Positions 35,062-44,038 of a DNA stretch of 64,000 nt are shown piece after piece. A model generated the notes under the pieces. That model was not told where the DNA came from. It ran no database searches and saw only the letters and a list, made by a program, of their open reading frames with translations. Position numbers and translations under genes: made by a program. How positions within the stretch are numbered: the stretch's first letter is position 1; each line of letters opens with the position of its first letter. This DNA is from Devosia nitrariae. GTDB lineage: Bacteria; Pseudomonadota; Alphaproteobacteria; Rhizobiales; Devosiaceae. Location of the stretch: contig NZ_BSNS01000011.1 of the NCBI RefSeq assembly GCF_030160115.1, positions 62,001 to 126,000 on the forward strand, given 5' to 3'.

Positions 35062-35753
35062 GTCGAAACGCTCCGCTCGTCGGCAACGATCCGGCCATCG
35101 AGCATCGAGACCTGGCGGTCAAATCGTGACGCGAGCGCCCGGTCGTGGGTGATGACGACGACGGCCGTCCCCGCCTCGTGGAGAGAAAGCAGTAATTGCA
35201 TGACGGTTTCGCCCGAGCGGCTGTCGAGGGCGCCGGTCGGCTCGTCCGCCAGCAGCAGCAGCGGCTGGCGCGCGACGGCGCGGGCGATGGCTGTGCGCTG
35301 TTTCTCGCCGCCCGAGAGCTGGTGCGGCTTGTGGCCGAGGCGATGCCCGAGGCCGACCGCGACCAGTGCTGCCTCGGCCGCCGCCCGGCGGTCCCTGAGG
35401 CTCATGCCGGTATAGAGGAGGCCGTCGGCGACGTTGTCGAGCGCCGATACGCCCGGCGACAGATGGAAGTGCTGGAAGACGAAGCCGATCCGGCGGGCGC
35501 GCAACGCCGAGAGGGCGCCATCCCTGAGGCTGGCGACATCGAACCCGTCGATGACGGCGCGCCCGCTCGTCGCCTTGTCGAGGGTCCCCATGAGGTTGAG
35601 CATGGTGGATTTGCCCGACCCCGATGGCCCGACGATCGCCATCAGCTCGCCGCGCGCAACCGTGAGGTCGACCCCGCGCAATGCCGCCACGCTTCCGGGA
35701 TAGGTGCGCGCGACAGCCTCGAGACGGACGATCGCTTCGCCGGACGCGCTCAT
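35058..35753 (-). CDS. ABC transporter ATP-binding protein (MacB/LolD type)
   Basis: This is a 231-residue ATPase with Walker [17 protein letters not shown]-loop [18 protein letters not shown], signature [16 protein letters not shown], Walker [17 protein letters not shown] and switch His [10 protein letters not shown]. It belongs to the LolD/MacB/FtsE class that works with FtsX-type permeases. Overlaps of four bases on both sides place it in one operon with adaptor and permease. Confidence 0.95.
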   Translation of the reverse strand: MSASGEAIVRLEAVARTYPGSVAALRGVDLTVARGELMAIVGPSGSGKSTMLNLMGTLDKATSGRAVIDGFDVASLRDGALSALRARRIGFVFQHFHLSPGVSALDNVADGLLYTGMSLRDRRAAAEAALVAVGLGHRLGHKPHQLSGGEKQRTAIARAVARQPLLLLADEPTGALDSRSGETVMQLLLSLHEAGTAVVVITHDRALASRFDRQVSMLDGRIVADERSVST

Positions 35754-37219
35754 CCTGGCACGCCCACCAGCGTGCCCTCGGCGATTCCCTGGCCCGAGAC
35801 TTCGACGCGGCCCTCGGCGAAAAGGCCGGTCTCGACCGGCACGAGGCGGCTCGTTTGCCCCTCGATCAACTCGACGACAAAGCCGCCCCCGGACTGCGCC
35901 AGCAGCGCCGTCACGGGCACGAAGAGCACGTCGTCGCGCCGGTCGCTGACGAACTCGACATCGACCGCGGCAATGTCGAGCGTGCCGAGGGCCTGCTGGT
36001 CGGGGATGTCGATGGTCACCTCGATCTCGCCATCGGTGACGACGCTGCCGACGGTCGCGACGGCCCCATCGACCTCGGTCCCGTCCGGCAATGTGACGAC
36101 GACGGCGCCGCCTTCGGTTGCGAGCGGGCGGTCGGCAACCGTCAGCGGAACCGTGACCGACCTTTGCGTGCCCGTATAGTCGAGGACCGTCAGGCGCTCG
36201 GACGAAGTGTCCGAGACGGTCTCGCCGACGCTGGCCACGTGCTCGGCGACCTTGACGGCCTCCGGCACGACGAAGATATGCGCCGGTTCGATGATGCCCG
36301 TTGCTGGCAGCCCCGCATCGGCCTGCCAGGTACGCACCATCGATGCGAGGGTGCCGGCATAACCGAGCGCGGCAAGGTTCGCTTGGATCTGCTCCACGTC
36401 GCTCGCGCCCGAGGCCTGCGCCTCGAGAGTGGCCAGGCGGTCATCGAGATCGACGAGCGCCCGTTCGGCCGCAGCGATGGCCTCCTCGGCCGCCGCGAGA
36501 TCGATCTTGGCGGCTGACACCTGTTCGCGCGCGTTCCTGGTGGCCGCCTCGATCGCGGCGCGCGCGGCCGTGAGCTCGCGCTCGGCAGCCGTCACCTCGG
36601 TCGACGGGGCGACATTGGCGGCGGCCAGCCGTTGCACCCGCTCGAGGCGCTCCTCGGCCGAGCGGACGGCGCCGGCAAGGTCGGCGAACTCGGGCGTTGC
36701 CGGCTCATCGGCATGGCTGTCGGTAAGCCGGGCGCGCGCCGTGGCGAGCCGCGCCTCCGCGTCCGCGCACCGCGCCTTTTCGGCCGCAAGCTTGAGCGTA
36801 CCGGCCCTGACCGTATCCCGCGCGGTTTCGAGCTCCACCCATTCGATGCTTTCGGCGGTAAAGCGCAGCGTACGGTATTGCGGAAAATCGCCATAAAAGA
36901 CGATCGCTGGCTGCCCGTCTATGGCAAAGAGCGGCTCGCCGCGCGCAACCGTCGTGTCCTCGGACGCGAGCCAGGTCACCATGCCCGTCCCGGACTTGAG
37001 GCGCGGGCGCACGGACGAGAGATCGCCGAACCCCAGCGTGCCGGTGACCGTGCGGGTCTCGACGATGGGGCCACGCCGGACCTCGGCCGTTGCCGGCGGC
37101 AGGCGGGAACGGCCGGGCGATGGCTCGGCGTTCGTCCCGTTCCAGGTAAAGACCACGACGGCCACGGCACCGCTGGCAAGAACTGCGGCCGCGCCGATCG
37201 CAATGAACCTCGATCGCAT
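35750..37219 (-). CDS. Periplasmic adaptor protein of the efflux system (HlyD/MacA-like)
   Basis: This is a 489-residue membrane-fusion protein. An N-terminal anchor (about residues 5-27) is followed by a lipoyl/barrel-like region, then a long Ala/Glu/Arg-rich coiled coil (about 135-260: AEARLATARARLTDSHADEP, AAERELTAARAAIEAATRNA). After that come a putative peptidoglycan-binding-like helical segment (IQANLAALGYAGTLASMVRT and WQADAGLPATGII) and C-terminal beta domains. The peptidoglycan-binding insertion is typical of actinobacterial-style adaptors and unlike E. coli MacA. The start overlaps the stop of the small repeat protein (TGATG). Confidence 0.88.
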   Translation of the reverse strand: MRSRFIAIGAAAVLASGAVAVVVFTWNGTNAEPSPGRSRLPPATAEVRRGPIVETRTVTGTLGFGDLSSVRPRLKSGTGMVTWLASEDTTVARGEPLFAIDGQPAIVFYGDFPQYRTLRFTAESIEWVELETARDTVRAGTLKLAAEKARCADAEARLATARARLTDSHADEPATPEFADLAGAVRSAEERLERVQRLAAANVAPSTEVTAAERELTAARAAIEAATRNAREQVSAAKIDLAAAEEAIAAAERALVDLDDRLATLEAQASGASDVEQIQANLAALGYAGTLASMVRTWQADAGLPATGIIEPAHIFVVPEAVKVAEHVASVGETVSDTSSERLTVLDYTGTQRSVTVPLTVADRPLATEGGAVVVTLPDGTEVDGAVATVGSVVTDGEIEVTIDIPDQQALGTLDIAAVDVEFVSDRRDDVLFVPVTALLAQSGGGFVVELIEGQTSRLVPVETGLFAEGRVEVSGQGIAEGTLVGVPG

Positions 37220-37716
37220 CACCCACCGATGCGCATCGGCACGTTGCCAAGCCCGCGCCTGCACGCCGACATCGCGGCCTCGAAGGCAGGGCTTTGCGGG
37301 TTGATGCCCGCATCGGCAAGAGCGGAAAGGTCGAAGTTGCCCGACGAGCTGGGGTCGGGAAATCCGGCTATGCCGCTCTCGCGCATGCATTGTGAAAGGT
37401 CGAGAAGCGCGTCCATCTGCTCGGCCGACGGCTTGTCGTCGGAAAAGCCCGGGGGCGCCAGATCCCGGCACGCCTGGCTGGCGGCACGAAACCGCGGCGC
37501 CGACTGCGGGTTGACCCGCATCTGCAGCCGGCCGTCGGGCGTGGGGTCGGGGAACTCGGTAAAGCCGTTCTCACGCATGCATTGGGCATAGGCGAGGGCG
37601 GCTTCTTGGTCGTCGCCGGTTGGCTGCTGCGCGGCAACGCCGAGGTTGATGGACAATAGAACGCCGACTGTCGCCCATTTGAGTGAGGTCGGCGCGCGCT
37701 TTACCGGTCTGGTCAT
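37219..37716 (-). CDS. Secreted protein with two CMRE-x-G / FPDP repeats
   Basis: This 165-residue exported protein has an N-terminal hydrophobic segment (about residues 14-28). The mature part contains two similar units of about 65 residues: AYAQCMRENGFTEFPDP...ASQACRDLAPPG and DLSQCMRESGIAGFPDP...AMSACRRGLG. Each has a Cys at both ends that could form a disulfide. Such proteins are known to me mainly from actinobacteria, next to ABC efflux systems. The role is unknown, and an accessory or substrate-binding role for the exporter is an inference. AAGGAGAT precedes the ATG, and a GTTAG direct repeat lies 44 bases upstream. Confidence 0.8.
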   Translation of the reverse strand: MTRPVKRAPTSLKWATVGVLLSINLGVAAQQPTGDDQEAALAYAQCMRENGFTEFPDPTPDGRLQMRVNPQSAPRFRAASQACRDLAPPGFSDDKPSAEQMDALLDLSQCMRESGIAGFPDPSSSGNFDLSALADAGINPQSPAFEAAMSACRRGLGNVPMRIGG

Positions 37717-37759
37717 GGATCGATCTCCTTTTGGTCGAGACCGTTCTAGGAGATCGGCT

Positions 37760-37775
37760 GTTAGACCGCCGTTAG
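37760..37775. promoter_or_regulatory. Candidate response-regulator site GTTAG-N6-GTTAG
   Basis: A direct repeat of GTTAG with 11-base periodicity lies 44 bases upstream of the efflux operon. OmpR-family regulators usually bind direct repeats of about 10-11 bases. The same arrangement, with similar flanks (TGTTAG-R-CC and CGTTAG), occurs at 40270-40285 upstream of the two-component genes. On the minus strand, TAG occurs 11 bases after the second half-site in both copies, which may mark the -10 region. Confidence 0.5.
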
Positions 37776-37836
37776 AGCACCGGGGTTTGCGATGACGCAA
37801 AGCGCACCTGACCTTGTGCTTCCTGCAGCATCGCGT

Positions 37837-37996
37837 CACCCCCTCCTGGCCTCCCCCATCAAGGGGAGGTGAGCGTTTGTGCCTTTGGTGAGATCGCGCC
37901 ACACACACTGGCTTTGGCTAGGTACTCGTGGCACGACTTTGCCAAGCCCGCCAGACCGGCACCTCCCCCCTTGTGGGGGAGGTTGGGAGGGGGGTC
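37837..37996. repeat. Dispersed CTCCCC palindromic repeat pair
   Basis: Inverted halves (CACCCCCTCCTGGCCTCCCC...AAGGGGAGGTGAG and GCACCTCCCCCCTTGTGGGG...GAGGTTGGGAGGGG) lie between the end of the histidine kinase gene and the efflux operon promoter. They could act as a transcription boundary between the two operons. Confidence 0.8.
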
Positions 37997-38061
37997 TTCT
38001 TCGCATCCCGAATTATCCCACCCCGCCGGACCGTCCCCACCCGACCCACGCGAGCCCCCAG

Positions 38062-39270
38062 TCACGTACCGGGCGAAATCACGTCGTCCCCGACATCCCC
38101 CGCCGCCGGCAGCCGCACCGTCACGGCAAGCCCGCCCTCGGTGCGCGCGACCGCCTCGACCTCGCCGCCATGGGTACGAGCCACCGAGCGCACGATCGAT
38201 AGCCCAAGCCCGGCACCGCGCGTGATCGCCCTCCGCCCCGGCTCTGCGAGCCGTTCGCTCGATTTCAGCCGCCGGAACGGCTCGAAGAGGCTCGCGATTT
38301 CGTAGGACGGCACCTGCGGTCCGCTGTTCTCGACACGAAGCGTCGCCTGGCCATCTTCCATGCCGGTGGCGATCCGCACCCAGCCGCCTTCGGCAAGGTT
38401 GTACTGGATGGCGTTCTCGACAAGGTTCTGCACCAGCCGCTCGAGCAGGAACCCGTCGCCGAGCATCGGAGCCGGCCGCACGTCCGCATCGAGGCGCACG
38501 CCGACCTTGTCGGCAATCGTCACCTGCTCGTTCACGACATGGGCGGCAACCTCGCAAAGGTCGAGGGGGTGCCGTCCGGCCGCGCCCTCCTCGCTGCCGG
38601 CAAGGGTCAGGAGGCCGTCGATCAGCCTCTCATGCCGCTCGTTGACGGCAAGCAGCGTCGTGCCGAGCTGGCGCACGGAGGCGTTTGCCTTGGCCTCCAT
38701 CAGCGCCACCTCGATCAGGGTGCGGGTGATGGTCAGCGGTGTGCGCAGCTCGTGCGAGGCGTTGGCGACGAACCGCCGCTGGCTGTCGAACGCACGGTCG
38801 AGGCGTTCGAGCATCGCATCGAGCGTGTCCGCCAGATCCTTGATCTCGTCGTTGGGGCCAGCAAGGGCAATCCGCTCATGAAGGCTGCGGTCGGCGACGC
38901 GGCGCGCGGTGAGGGTGATGTTGCGCAGCGGCTGAAGAGCCTGTCCCGCCACAAGCCAGCCGATGATACCCGCCGCGATGGTCAGTACCGCAACGAAGAC
39001 CCCGGATGCGATCAGCATGGTTTGCAGCGTGTCGACCCGCGCCCGGCGGATCATGATGTCCACGACGCGGCGCGTTTGGTCGAGGGCGCCGGGCGTCTCT
39101 TCGAGCGGCGGCGCCCCGGGGGCGGTGCGGATCATGAACTGCTGTTCGAGCACCTGGCCGAGGAAAAGGTAGATGAAAGCGATCAGCGCCACGCCCGCGA
39201 GCAAGAATGCGCCGGCGTAAAGCAGCGTCAGCCGGGTGCGGATGGTCCAGGGGAAGCCGAGGATCTTCAT
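38062..39270 (-). CDS. Sensor histidine kinase
   Basis: This is a 402-residue membrane kinase. It has a first helix (about residues 14-36), a short periplasmic loop, a second helix (about 80-102), then HAMP (about 103-155). The DHp domain has phospho-His in ANASHELRTPLTITRTLIEV, and the ATPase domain shows N-box LVQNLVENAIQYNLAEGG and G-box GAGLGLSIVRSVARTHGG. The periplasmic sensing loop is small, about 45 residues. The start overlaps the response-regulator stop by four bases. It probably controls the adjacent efflux operon. Confidence 0.94.
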   Translation of the reverse strand: MKILGFPWTIRTRLTLLYAGAFLLAGVALIAFIYLFLGQVLEQQFMIRTAPGAPPLEETPGALDQTRRVVDIMIRRARVDTLQTMLIASGVFVAVLTIAAGIIGWLVAGQALQPLRNITLTARRVADRSLHERIALAGPNDEIKDLADTLDAMLERLDRAFDSQRRFVANASHELRTPLTITRTLIEVALMEAKANASVRQLGTTLLAVNERHERLIDGLLTLAGSEEGAAGRHPLDLCEVAAHVVNEQVTIADKVGVRLDADVRPAPMLGDGFLLERLVQNLVENAIQYNLAEGGWVRIATGMEDGQATLRVENSGPQVPSYEIASLFEPFRRLKSSERLAEPGRRAITRGAGLGLSIVRSVARTHGGEVEAVARTEGGLAVTVRLPAAGDVGDDVISPGT

Positions 39271-39923
39271 TTCAGCCGGTACCCTACCCCCTGGACGGTT
39301 TCGATCACCGGGGGATCGCCAAGCTTGCGTCGGACATTCATCACGGTAAAGCGCACCACCCCGGTAAACGGGTCGATCTGTTCGTCCCAGGCCTTTTCGA
39401 GCAGGTGCTCGGCCGAGACCACGCCGCCATCGGCTTTCATCAGTTCGGCGAGCACGGCGAACTCCTTGCGCGAGAGCGGCACCGGCCGGCCCTCGCGCTC
39501 AACCAGGTGACGGTGGAGATCGAGCCGGATACCGGACCGCGTAATGACCGGCGGCGTTGCCGGCCGCGCCCGCCGCCCCAGCGCTTCGATCCGCGCCACG
39601 AGCTCGGCAAAGGCGAACGGCTTGGTGAGATAGTCGTCCGCCCCAAGCCCCAGCCCCGCCACCCTCTGCGTCACGGCCGTCGCCGCCGTCAGCATCAGGA
39701 TCCGCGTCTCGGCCCCGGCGGCGACCAGGTCCCTGCACACCTCGTCGCCACCAACGACCGGCAGATCCCGGTCGAGAACGACGACATCATAGTCGTTGAC
39801 GCCCAGCCGCTCGAGCCCGGCCGCGCCGTCAAAGGCGACATCGACCGCCATCGCATGATGCCGGAGCCCCTCCGCAATCGATTGGGCCAGCTGCCGCTCG
39901 TCCTCGACGACTAGCACACGCAT
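39267..39923 (-). CDS. OmpR-family response regulator
   Basis: This is a 218-residue regulator. The receiver domain has the acidic pair in VVEDERQLA, the phospho-Asp in VVVLDRDLPVVGG and the Lys in DDYLTKPFAFAEL. The C-terminal winged-helix DNA-binding domain shows LSRKEFAVLAELMKADGGVV and VRFTVMNVRRKLGDP. OmpR-type proteins bind tandem direct repeats, such as the GTTAG pairs at 37760 and 40270. The ATG at 39923 (MRVLVVEDE) is the family start. Confidence 0.95.
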   Translation of the reverse strand: MRVLVVEDERQLAQSIAEGLRHHAMAVDVAFDGAAGLERLGVNDYDVVVLDRDLPVVGGDEVCRDLVAAGAETRILMLTAATAVTQRVAGLGLGADDYLTKPFAFAELVARIEALGRRARPATPPVITRSGIRLDLHRHLVEREGRPVPLSRKEFAVLAELMKADGGVVSAEHLLEKAWDEQIDPFTGVVRFTVMNVRRKLGDPPVIETVQGVGYRLK

Positions 39924-40355
39924 GTACGTCTCCGTGGTTGAACCGTACGGGGGCAAAACGGGCGCGGACCGCCGCTCCCAACGCCATAGCCCCGCAGGGC
40001 TATCGCATACGACACGGACCGGACAGAGCCACGATGTTCACACCAATGCGGCCTCGGCTTCCGAACCAGTGCCTCAACATCCCCGATGTCACCCTCGCGC
40101 AGGCGAGGGCCCATCTCGAGATGCATCACCAGCCGCAAGGTGTGCGAACAGGGCACGAAACCTGTGCAAACCGCGCTTACAATCCCTGAAGCGTTCAAGC
40201 ACCCTCCCAACTCCGGAACCTTCGCCACTCGGCTTGCCGGCCGGGCCAGCATCGACTATCGCAACGGGTGTTAGGCCAGCGTTAGGGTGTCGTATCCGCC
40301 CGTCCTCCTATCCAGATGCCCCAAGGTTGACAATTTTGCAGCACACGACATCCCA
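39924..40355. other. Long intergenic region between response regulator and phosphomannomutase
   Basis: This is 432 bases without a convincing gene. It holds the GTTAG direct repeat at 40270-40285. A palindromic CCTCGCGCAGGCGAGG hairpin lies near 40090. A TTGACA at 40327-40332 may be a -35 box for manB. Small open frames on both strands have no ribosome-binding site and no recognisable protein sequence. Confidence 0.6.
40270..40285. promoter_or_regulatory. Second candidate response-regulator site GTTAG-N6-GTTAG
   Basis: This has the same direct repeat and spacing as at 37760-37775. If it works in the same orientation, it would drive the leftward response-regulator/kinase operon with a leader of about 320 bases. 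It is also 70 bases upstream of the rightward phosphomannomutase gene. Confidence 0.45.
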
Positions 40356-41780
40356 ATGAGCGAAACCTCCCTCAAATTCGGCACGAGCGGGTTGCGCGGC
40401 CTGGCGACCGAACTCAATGGCCCTCCGGCATACCGATATACGCGGGCCTTTCTCGAAGTACTGATCGATCGCGGCACAGTTTCGGCGGGGTCGCACGTTG
40501 CATTAGGACGGGACCTCAGGTCCTCGAGCCCTGGCATCGCGGGCAGGGTCGCCGCCGCGGTGGCGGATCTGGATCTGCGGGCGATCGATTGCGGTGCGCT
40601 GCCGACCCCCGCGCTCAGCCTCTTTGCCGCCGCCCGCGGCATTCCGGCCATCATGATAACCGGCAGCCACATCCCCGATGATCGCAACGGGCTGAAGTTC
40701 TATTCGCCCGCTGGCGAGATCGACAAACGCGACGAGGCCGCGATAACCGAACGGGTCTGCCGTGTCCCGGCAAGCAGCGCCGTCGCCTCCTCGAGCACCG
40801 AAGCCGACCAGACCGCGCTCGAGGACTATAAGGCGCGCTACCTCGATTTCCTGCCCGGCGAGCCGCTTGCGGGGCTGCGCATCGGCGTCTATCAGCATTC
40901 CTCGGTCGCCCGCGACCTGCTGTTCGACGTTCTGTGCCACCTCGGCGCCGATGCCCATCGGCTCGGCCGGTCTGAAACCTTCATACCGGTCGACACCGAA
41001 GCCTTGCGCCCGCAGGACGTCGCCTCGCTCGAGCGCTGGGCTCGCGTCGACCGGTTCGATGCGATCGTTTCGACTGATGGCGACGCCGACCGTCCTCTCA
41101 TCGCCGACGAGAACGGGCGCTTTGTCAGGGGAGATCTCGTCGGCGCCATCACCAGCCATTGGCTCGCCGCAGCGGCGATCGTCGTTCCGGTCACGGCCAA
41201 TTCGGCGCTGGAGCAGGGCGGGCGCTTCGCCCAGGTCGTGCGCACCCGTGTCGGCTCCCCCTATGTCATCGAGGGGATGGCCACAGCCCGCCGGCAAACG
41301 CAAGGATGCGTCGTCGGCTTCGAGGCTAATGGCGGGGTGCTGCTCGCAACCCAGGCCCACCGCCAGGGCCGCACCCTTGCGCCCTTGCCGACCCGCGACG
41401 CTCTCCTGCCGATCCTTGCGTGCCTTGCAACGGTCGCCAAGCGCGGCATGCCGCTCTCCGCCATTGCCGCCGAATTCGGTTTCCGCGACGCCCGCAGCGA
41501 TCGGCTGACCGAGGTCGCCCCGGAAGTCAGCACGATCTTCCTCGACGATGTCAGTCAGTCAGAAGAGCTCGACGGCATTGGACGGGTCACGGATGTCGAC
41601 ACCACTGACGGTGTGCGGCTGACGCTCGCGCAGGGGGAAATCATCCACTATCGCGCCTCGGGAAACGCACCCGAATTGCGTTGCTACGTGGAAGCCGAGG
41701 CGGCGGAACGGACGGCCGAATTGCTGGCCATCGGTCTCGGTTTCGCCGCCGACAGGACAAAGGCCATCGAGAAGAGATGA
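40356..41780 (+). CDS. Phosphomannomutase/phosphoglucomutase family protein, copy 1
   Basis: This is a 474-residue alpha-D-phosphohexomutase. The N-terminal substrate loop is SLKFGTSGLRGLA, the phospho-serine loop is ITGSHIPDDRNGLKFY, the metal loop is STDGDADRPLIADENG, the sugar-binding loop is VGFEANGGVLLAT, and the C-terminal phosphate loop is YRASGNAPELR. It interconverts mannose-6-P and mannose-1-P (or the glucose pair) and can feed ManC and the GDP-fucose pathway encoded downstream. A near-duplicate of exactly the same length lies at 44394-45818. TTGACA is 24 bases before the start. Confidence 0.92.
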   Translation: MSETSLKFGTSGLRGLATELNGPPAYRYTRAFLEVLIDRGTVSAGSHVALGRDLRSSSPGIAGRVAAAVADLDLRAIDCGALPTPALSLFAAARGIPAIMITGSHIPDDRNGLKFYSPAGEIDKRDEAAITERVCRVPASSAVASSSTEADQTALEDYKARYLDFLPGEPLAGLRIGVYQHSSVARDLLFDVLCHLGADAHRLGRSETFIPVDTEALRPQDVASLERWARVDRFDAIVSTDGDADRPLIADENGRFVRGDLVGAITSHWLAAAAIVVPVTANSALEQGGRFAQVVRTRVGSPYVIEGMATARRQTQGCVVGFEANGGVLLATQAHRQGRTLAPLPTRDALLPILACLATVAKRGMPLSAIAAEFGFRDARSDRLTEVAPEVSTIFLDDVSQSEELDGIGRVTDVDTTDGVRLTLAQGEIIHYRASGNAPELRCYVEAEAAERTAELLAIGLGFAADRTKAIEKR

Positions 41781-41857
41781 CGCCACGATAATCAGCTGTG
41801 GGGGCTGGCCGCAAGATTCGGCTCCGACTATACTGATCATCTCGCCTGAGTAGCGGA

Positions 41858-41873
41858 TTAACATATCATTAAC
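41858..41873. promoter_or_regulatory. Exact CtrA box TTAA-N7-TTAAC
   Basis: The sequence TTAACATATCATTAAC matches the full CtrA consensus with exact spacing and can be read on both strands as TTAA-N7-TTAA. It lies in an AT-richer stretch of the spacer, about 190 bases upstream of the serralysin-like gene. CtrA controls motility, polar surface structures and cell-cycle genes in alphaproteobacteria. Regulation of the protease by CtrA is an inference. Confidence 0.55.
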
Positions 41874-41947
41874 TACTGTCTCTACCAGCCGGTCAGAGAA
41901 ATGTGATCCTTTTCCGCGAGCAATTTCGCAAGATTCTATTGCTAGAG

Positions 41948-42064
41948 ATGGAGGAATGGTCATATGTGCGCTGCCGACGGAGAGAGCCACAGAAGGTGTT
42001 CGGCCTAAATGCCGACCGACAGTTCTCCATCCGTGCCCACATCGAGATTTCGGAGACTTGTTGA
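41948..42064 (+). CDS. Possible 38-residue leader peptide before the protease
   Basis: A small open frame (begins MEEWSYVRCRRRE) ends with TGA immediately before the protease ATG, with no base between them. It has no strong ribosome-binding site. It may be a translational-coupling leader or simply an open frame by chance. Confidence 0.25.
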   Translation: MEEWSYVRCRRREPQKVFGLNADRQFSIRAHIEISETC

Positions 42065-44038
42065 ATGCCTGCAGCCGCCAGTGCGAGCCTGACCGGTAAT
42101 GCCTATGTCGATGGCTTGATCGGCGATACGAAATGGGCAGTCAACAATTTCAGCTACAGCTTTCCGACCAGCGGGACCTATTACGGTTCCGGCTACGGCA
42201 ATGGCGAACCGACCAACGGCTTCGAAGCGCTGAACGGCAACCAACAGGCGGCCGCGCGTTCGGCCTTCGCCATGTTCGCTGCGGTCGCCAACCTCACCTT
42301 CACCGAGATCACCGAAACCTCGAGCCGGCACGCAGATCTGAGGCTGGCGGAGTCGAACACCCCCTCAACCGCCTGGGCCTACATGCCATCGACGAACGCC
42401 GAGGGCGGCGACGCGTGGTTCAACAACTCCAGCGGATATTACGACGCCCCGAAGAAGGGCAACTACGCCTTCACCAGCTTCATCCACGAACTCGGCCACA
42501 CGCTCGGCCTCGAGCACCCGCACCACGGGAGCAGTATCATGCCGGCGGACCGTGACTCGATGGAGTACACGGTGATGAGCTACAAGTCTTATATCGGGGC
42601 GGACGAGGACACATTCGTCAATGAGGAGTGGGGTTACGCGCAGTCGCTGATGATGTACGACATCGCCGCGCTCCAGCATCTCTATGGTGCCAACTTCAGC
42701 ACCAATTCCGGCAACACCATCTATAAGTGGAGCCCGGCCACCGGGGAAATGTTCGTCAACGGCGCGGGGCAAGGCAAGCCCGGCGACAACCGCATTTTCC
42801 AGACCGTCTGGGACGGCGGCGGCACCGATACCTATGATTTCTCCAACTATACCACCAACCTCGAGGTCGACCTGCGCCCGGGCCGATGGACAAGTACGTC
42901 CGGTGAACAATTGGCATGGTTGAACGTTTTCGGCTCGGAAGTGGCAACGGGCAACATCGCCAATGCGCTACTCTACCAGGGTGACACCCGCTCGTTGATC
43001 GAGATCGCAAAGGGTGGTTCTGGCCATGATACCATCGTCGGCAATGTCGCCGCGAATACCCTCTTTGGCCTTGGCGGCGACGACCTCCTCGGTGGCGGCG
43101 ATGGAAATGACAAGCTTGTCGGCGGCACCGGGGCGGACTGGCTCGAGGGGGGCGACGGCAGCGACTACGCCTATTACAGCTTGGCCACGGCCGGAGTCCT
43201 GGCTGACCTTTTCACGCCAAGCATCAACACCGGCGAGGCCGCGGGCGACTTCTATGAGTCCATCGAGCGCCTCTATGGTTCCCGCTACAACGACGACCTG
43301 CGCGGCGACAATGCCGCCAACGTCCTCTATGGCGCCGCTGGCGACGACCTCCTCTACGGCCGCGCCGGCAACGACGTCCTCCTTGGCGGTGACGGCACCG
43401 ACAAGCTTGTCGGCGGCGTCGGAGCAGACCGGCTCGACGGCGGCAACGGCATTGACTTCGCCCACTACCACTTAGCTACGGCTGGGGTCCTGGCCGACCT
43501 GCTTTCTCCGAGCCTCAACACTGGCGAGGCGGTGGGTGACACCTACACCTCCATCGAGCGTCTCCACGGGTCCCGCTACAACGACAATCTACGCGGCGAC
43601 AATGCCCCCAACGTCCTCTATGGCGCCACCGGCAATGACATCCTCTACGGCCGCGGTGGCAACGACACCCTAATCGGCGGCGGTGGCAATGACAGGCTGC
43701 TGGGCGGCGGCGGCGAAGACATTCTGTTCGGCGATGCCGGATCGGACATCTTCATCTACAGTTCAGTCAACGACTCGTCGACCTCGGCGCACGACGCCGT
43801 CCGTGATTTCGTATCGGGCATTGACCATCTGGATCTGCGATCGATCGATGCCAACACCGGGGCGTCGGGAGATCAGGCCTTCGACTTCATCGGCAACGAG
43901 GCCTTCACCGGCCGAGCGGGCGAATTGAGTTTCCGCAATGGCTTCGTCTCAGGCGACGTGGACGGCGACGGCACGGCGGATTTCCAGATTAGCCTATCCG
44001 ACGTGCTTTCGCTCCTCGAGAGCGACTTCTTCCTGTAG
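42065..44038 (+). CDS. Serralysin-like M10 metalloprotease with RTX repeats
   Basis: This is a 657-residue secreted zinc protease. The catalytic domain (about residues 10-230) has the metzincin motif [11 protein letters not shown] at 141-151 and the Met-turn Tyr in VMSYKSY (171-176). An M10 serralysin C-terminal region follows, with many GGxGxDxL calcium-binding RTX repeats from about residue 315. Two tandem units of about 97 residues begin near 347 and 444 (each GNDKLVGG or GTDKLVGG, then [11 protein letters not shown] and ESIERL). The C-terminus [12 protein letters not shown] resembles a type I secretion signal. There is no signal peptide, and no type I secretion genes lie in the window. 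It may process surface protein or act on host or environmental protein. Confidence 0.93.
   Translation: MPAAASASLTGNAYVDGLIGDTKWAVNNFSYSFPTSGTYYGSGYGNGEPTNGFEALNGNQQAAARSAFAMFAAVANLTFTEITETSSRHADLRLAESNTPSTAWAYMPSTNAEGGDAWFNNSSGYYDAPKKGNYAFTSFIHELGHTLGLEHPHHGSSIMPADRDSMEYTVMSYKSYIGADEDTFVNEEWGYAQSLMMYDIAALQHLYGANFSTNSGNTIYKWSPATGEMFVNGAGQGKPGDNRIFQTVWDGGGTDTYDFSNYTTNLEVDLRPGRWTSTSGEQLAWLNVFGSEVATGNIANALLYQGDTRSLIEIAKGGSGHDTIVGNVAANTLFGLGGDDLLGGGDGNDKLVGGTGADWLEGGDGSDYAYYSLATAGVLADLFTPSINTGEAAGDFYESIERLYGSRYNDDLRGDNAANVLYGAAGDDLLYGRAGNDVLLGGDGTDKLVGGVGADRLDGGNGIDFAHYHLATAGVLADLLSPSLNTGEAVGDTYTSIERLHGSRYNDNLRGDNAPNVLYGATGNDILYGRGGNDTLIGGGGNDRLLGGGGEDILFGDAGSDIFIYSSVNDSSTSAHDAVRDFVSGIDHLDLRSIDANTGASGDQAFDFIGNEAFTGRAGELSFRNGFVSGDVDGDGTADFQISLSDVLSLLESDFFL

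Noticed and set aside
39911..40252. Possible 113-residue gene in the spacer upstream of the response regulator
   Set aside because: No ribosome-binding site and no recognisable sequence. It reads through a palindrome (near 40090) and overlaps the regulator start.
43030..43720. Regular short repeats that could look like a CRISPR array
   Set aside because: They are in-frame nonapeptide RTX codons (GGxGxDxL) within the protease. Spacing and coding explain the periodicity, and there are no unique spacers or cas genes.
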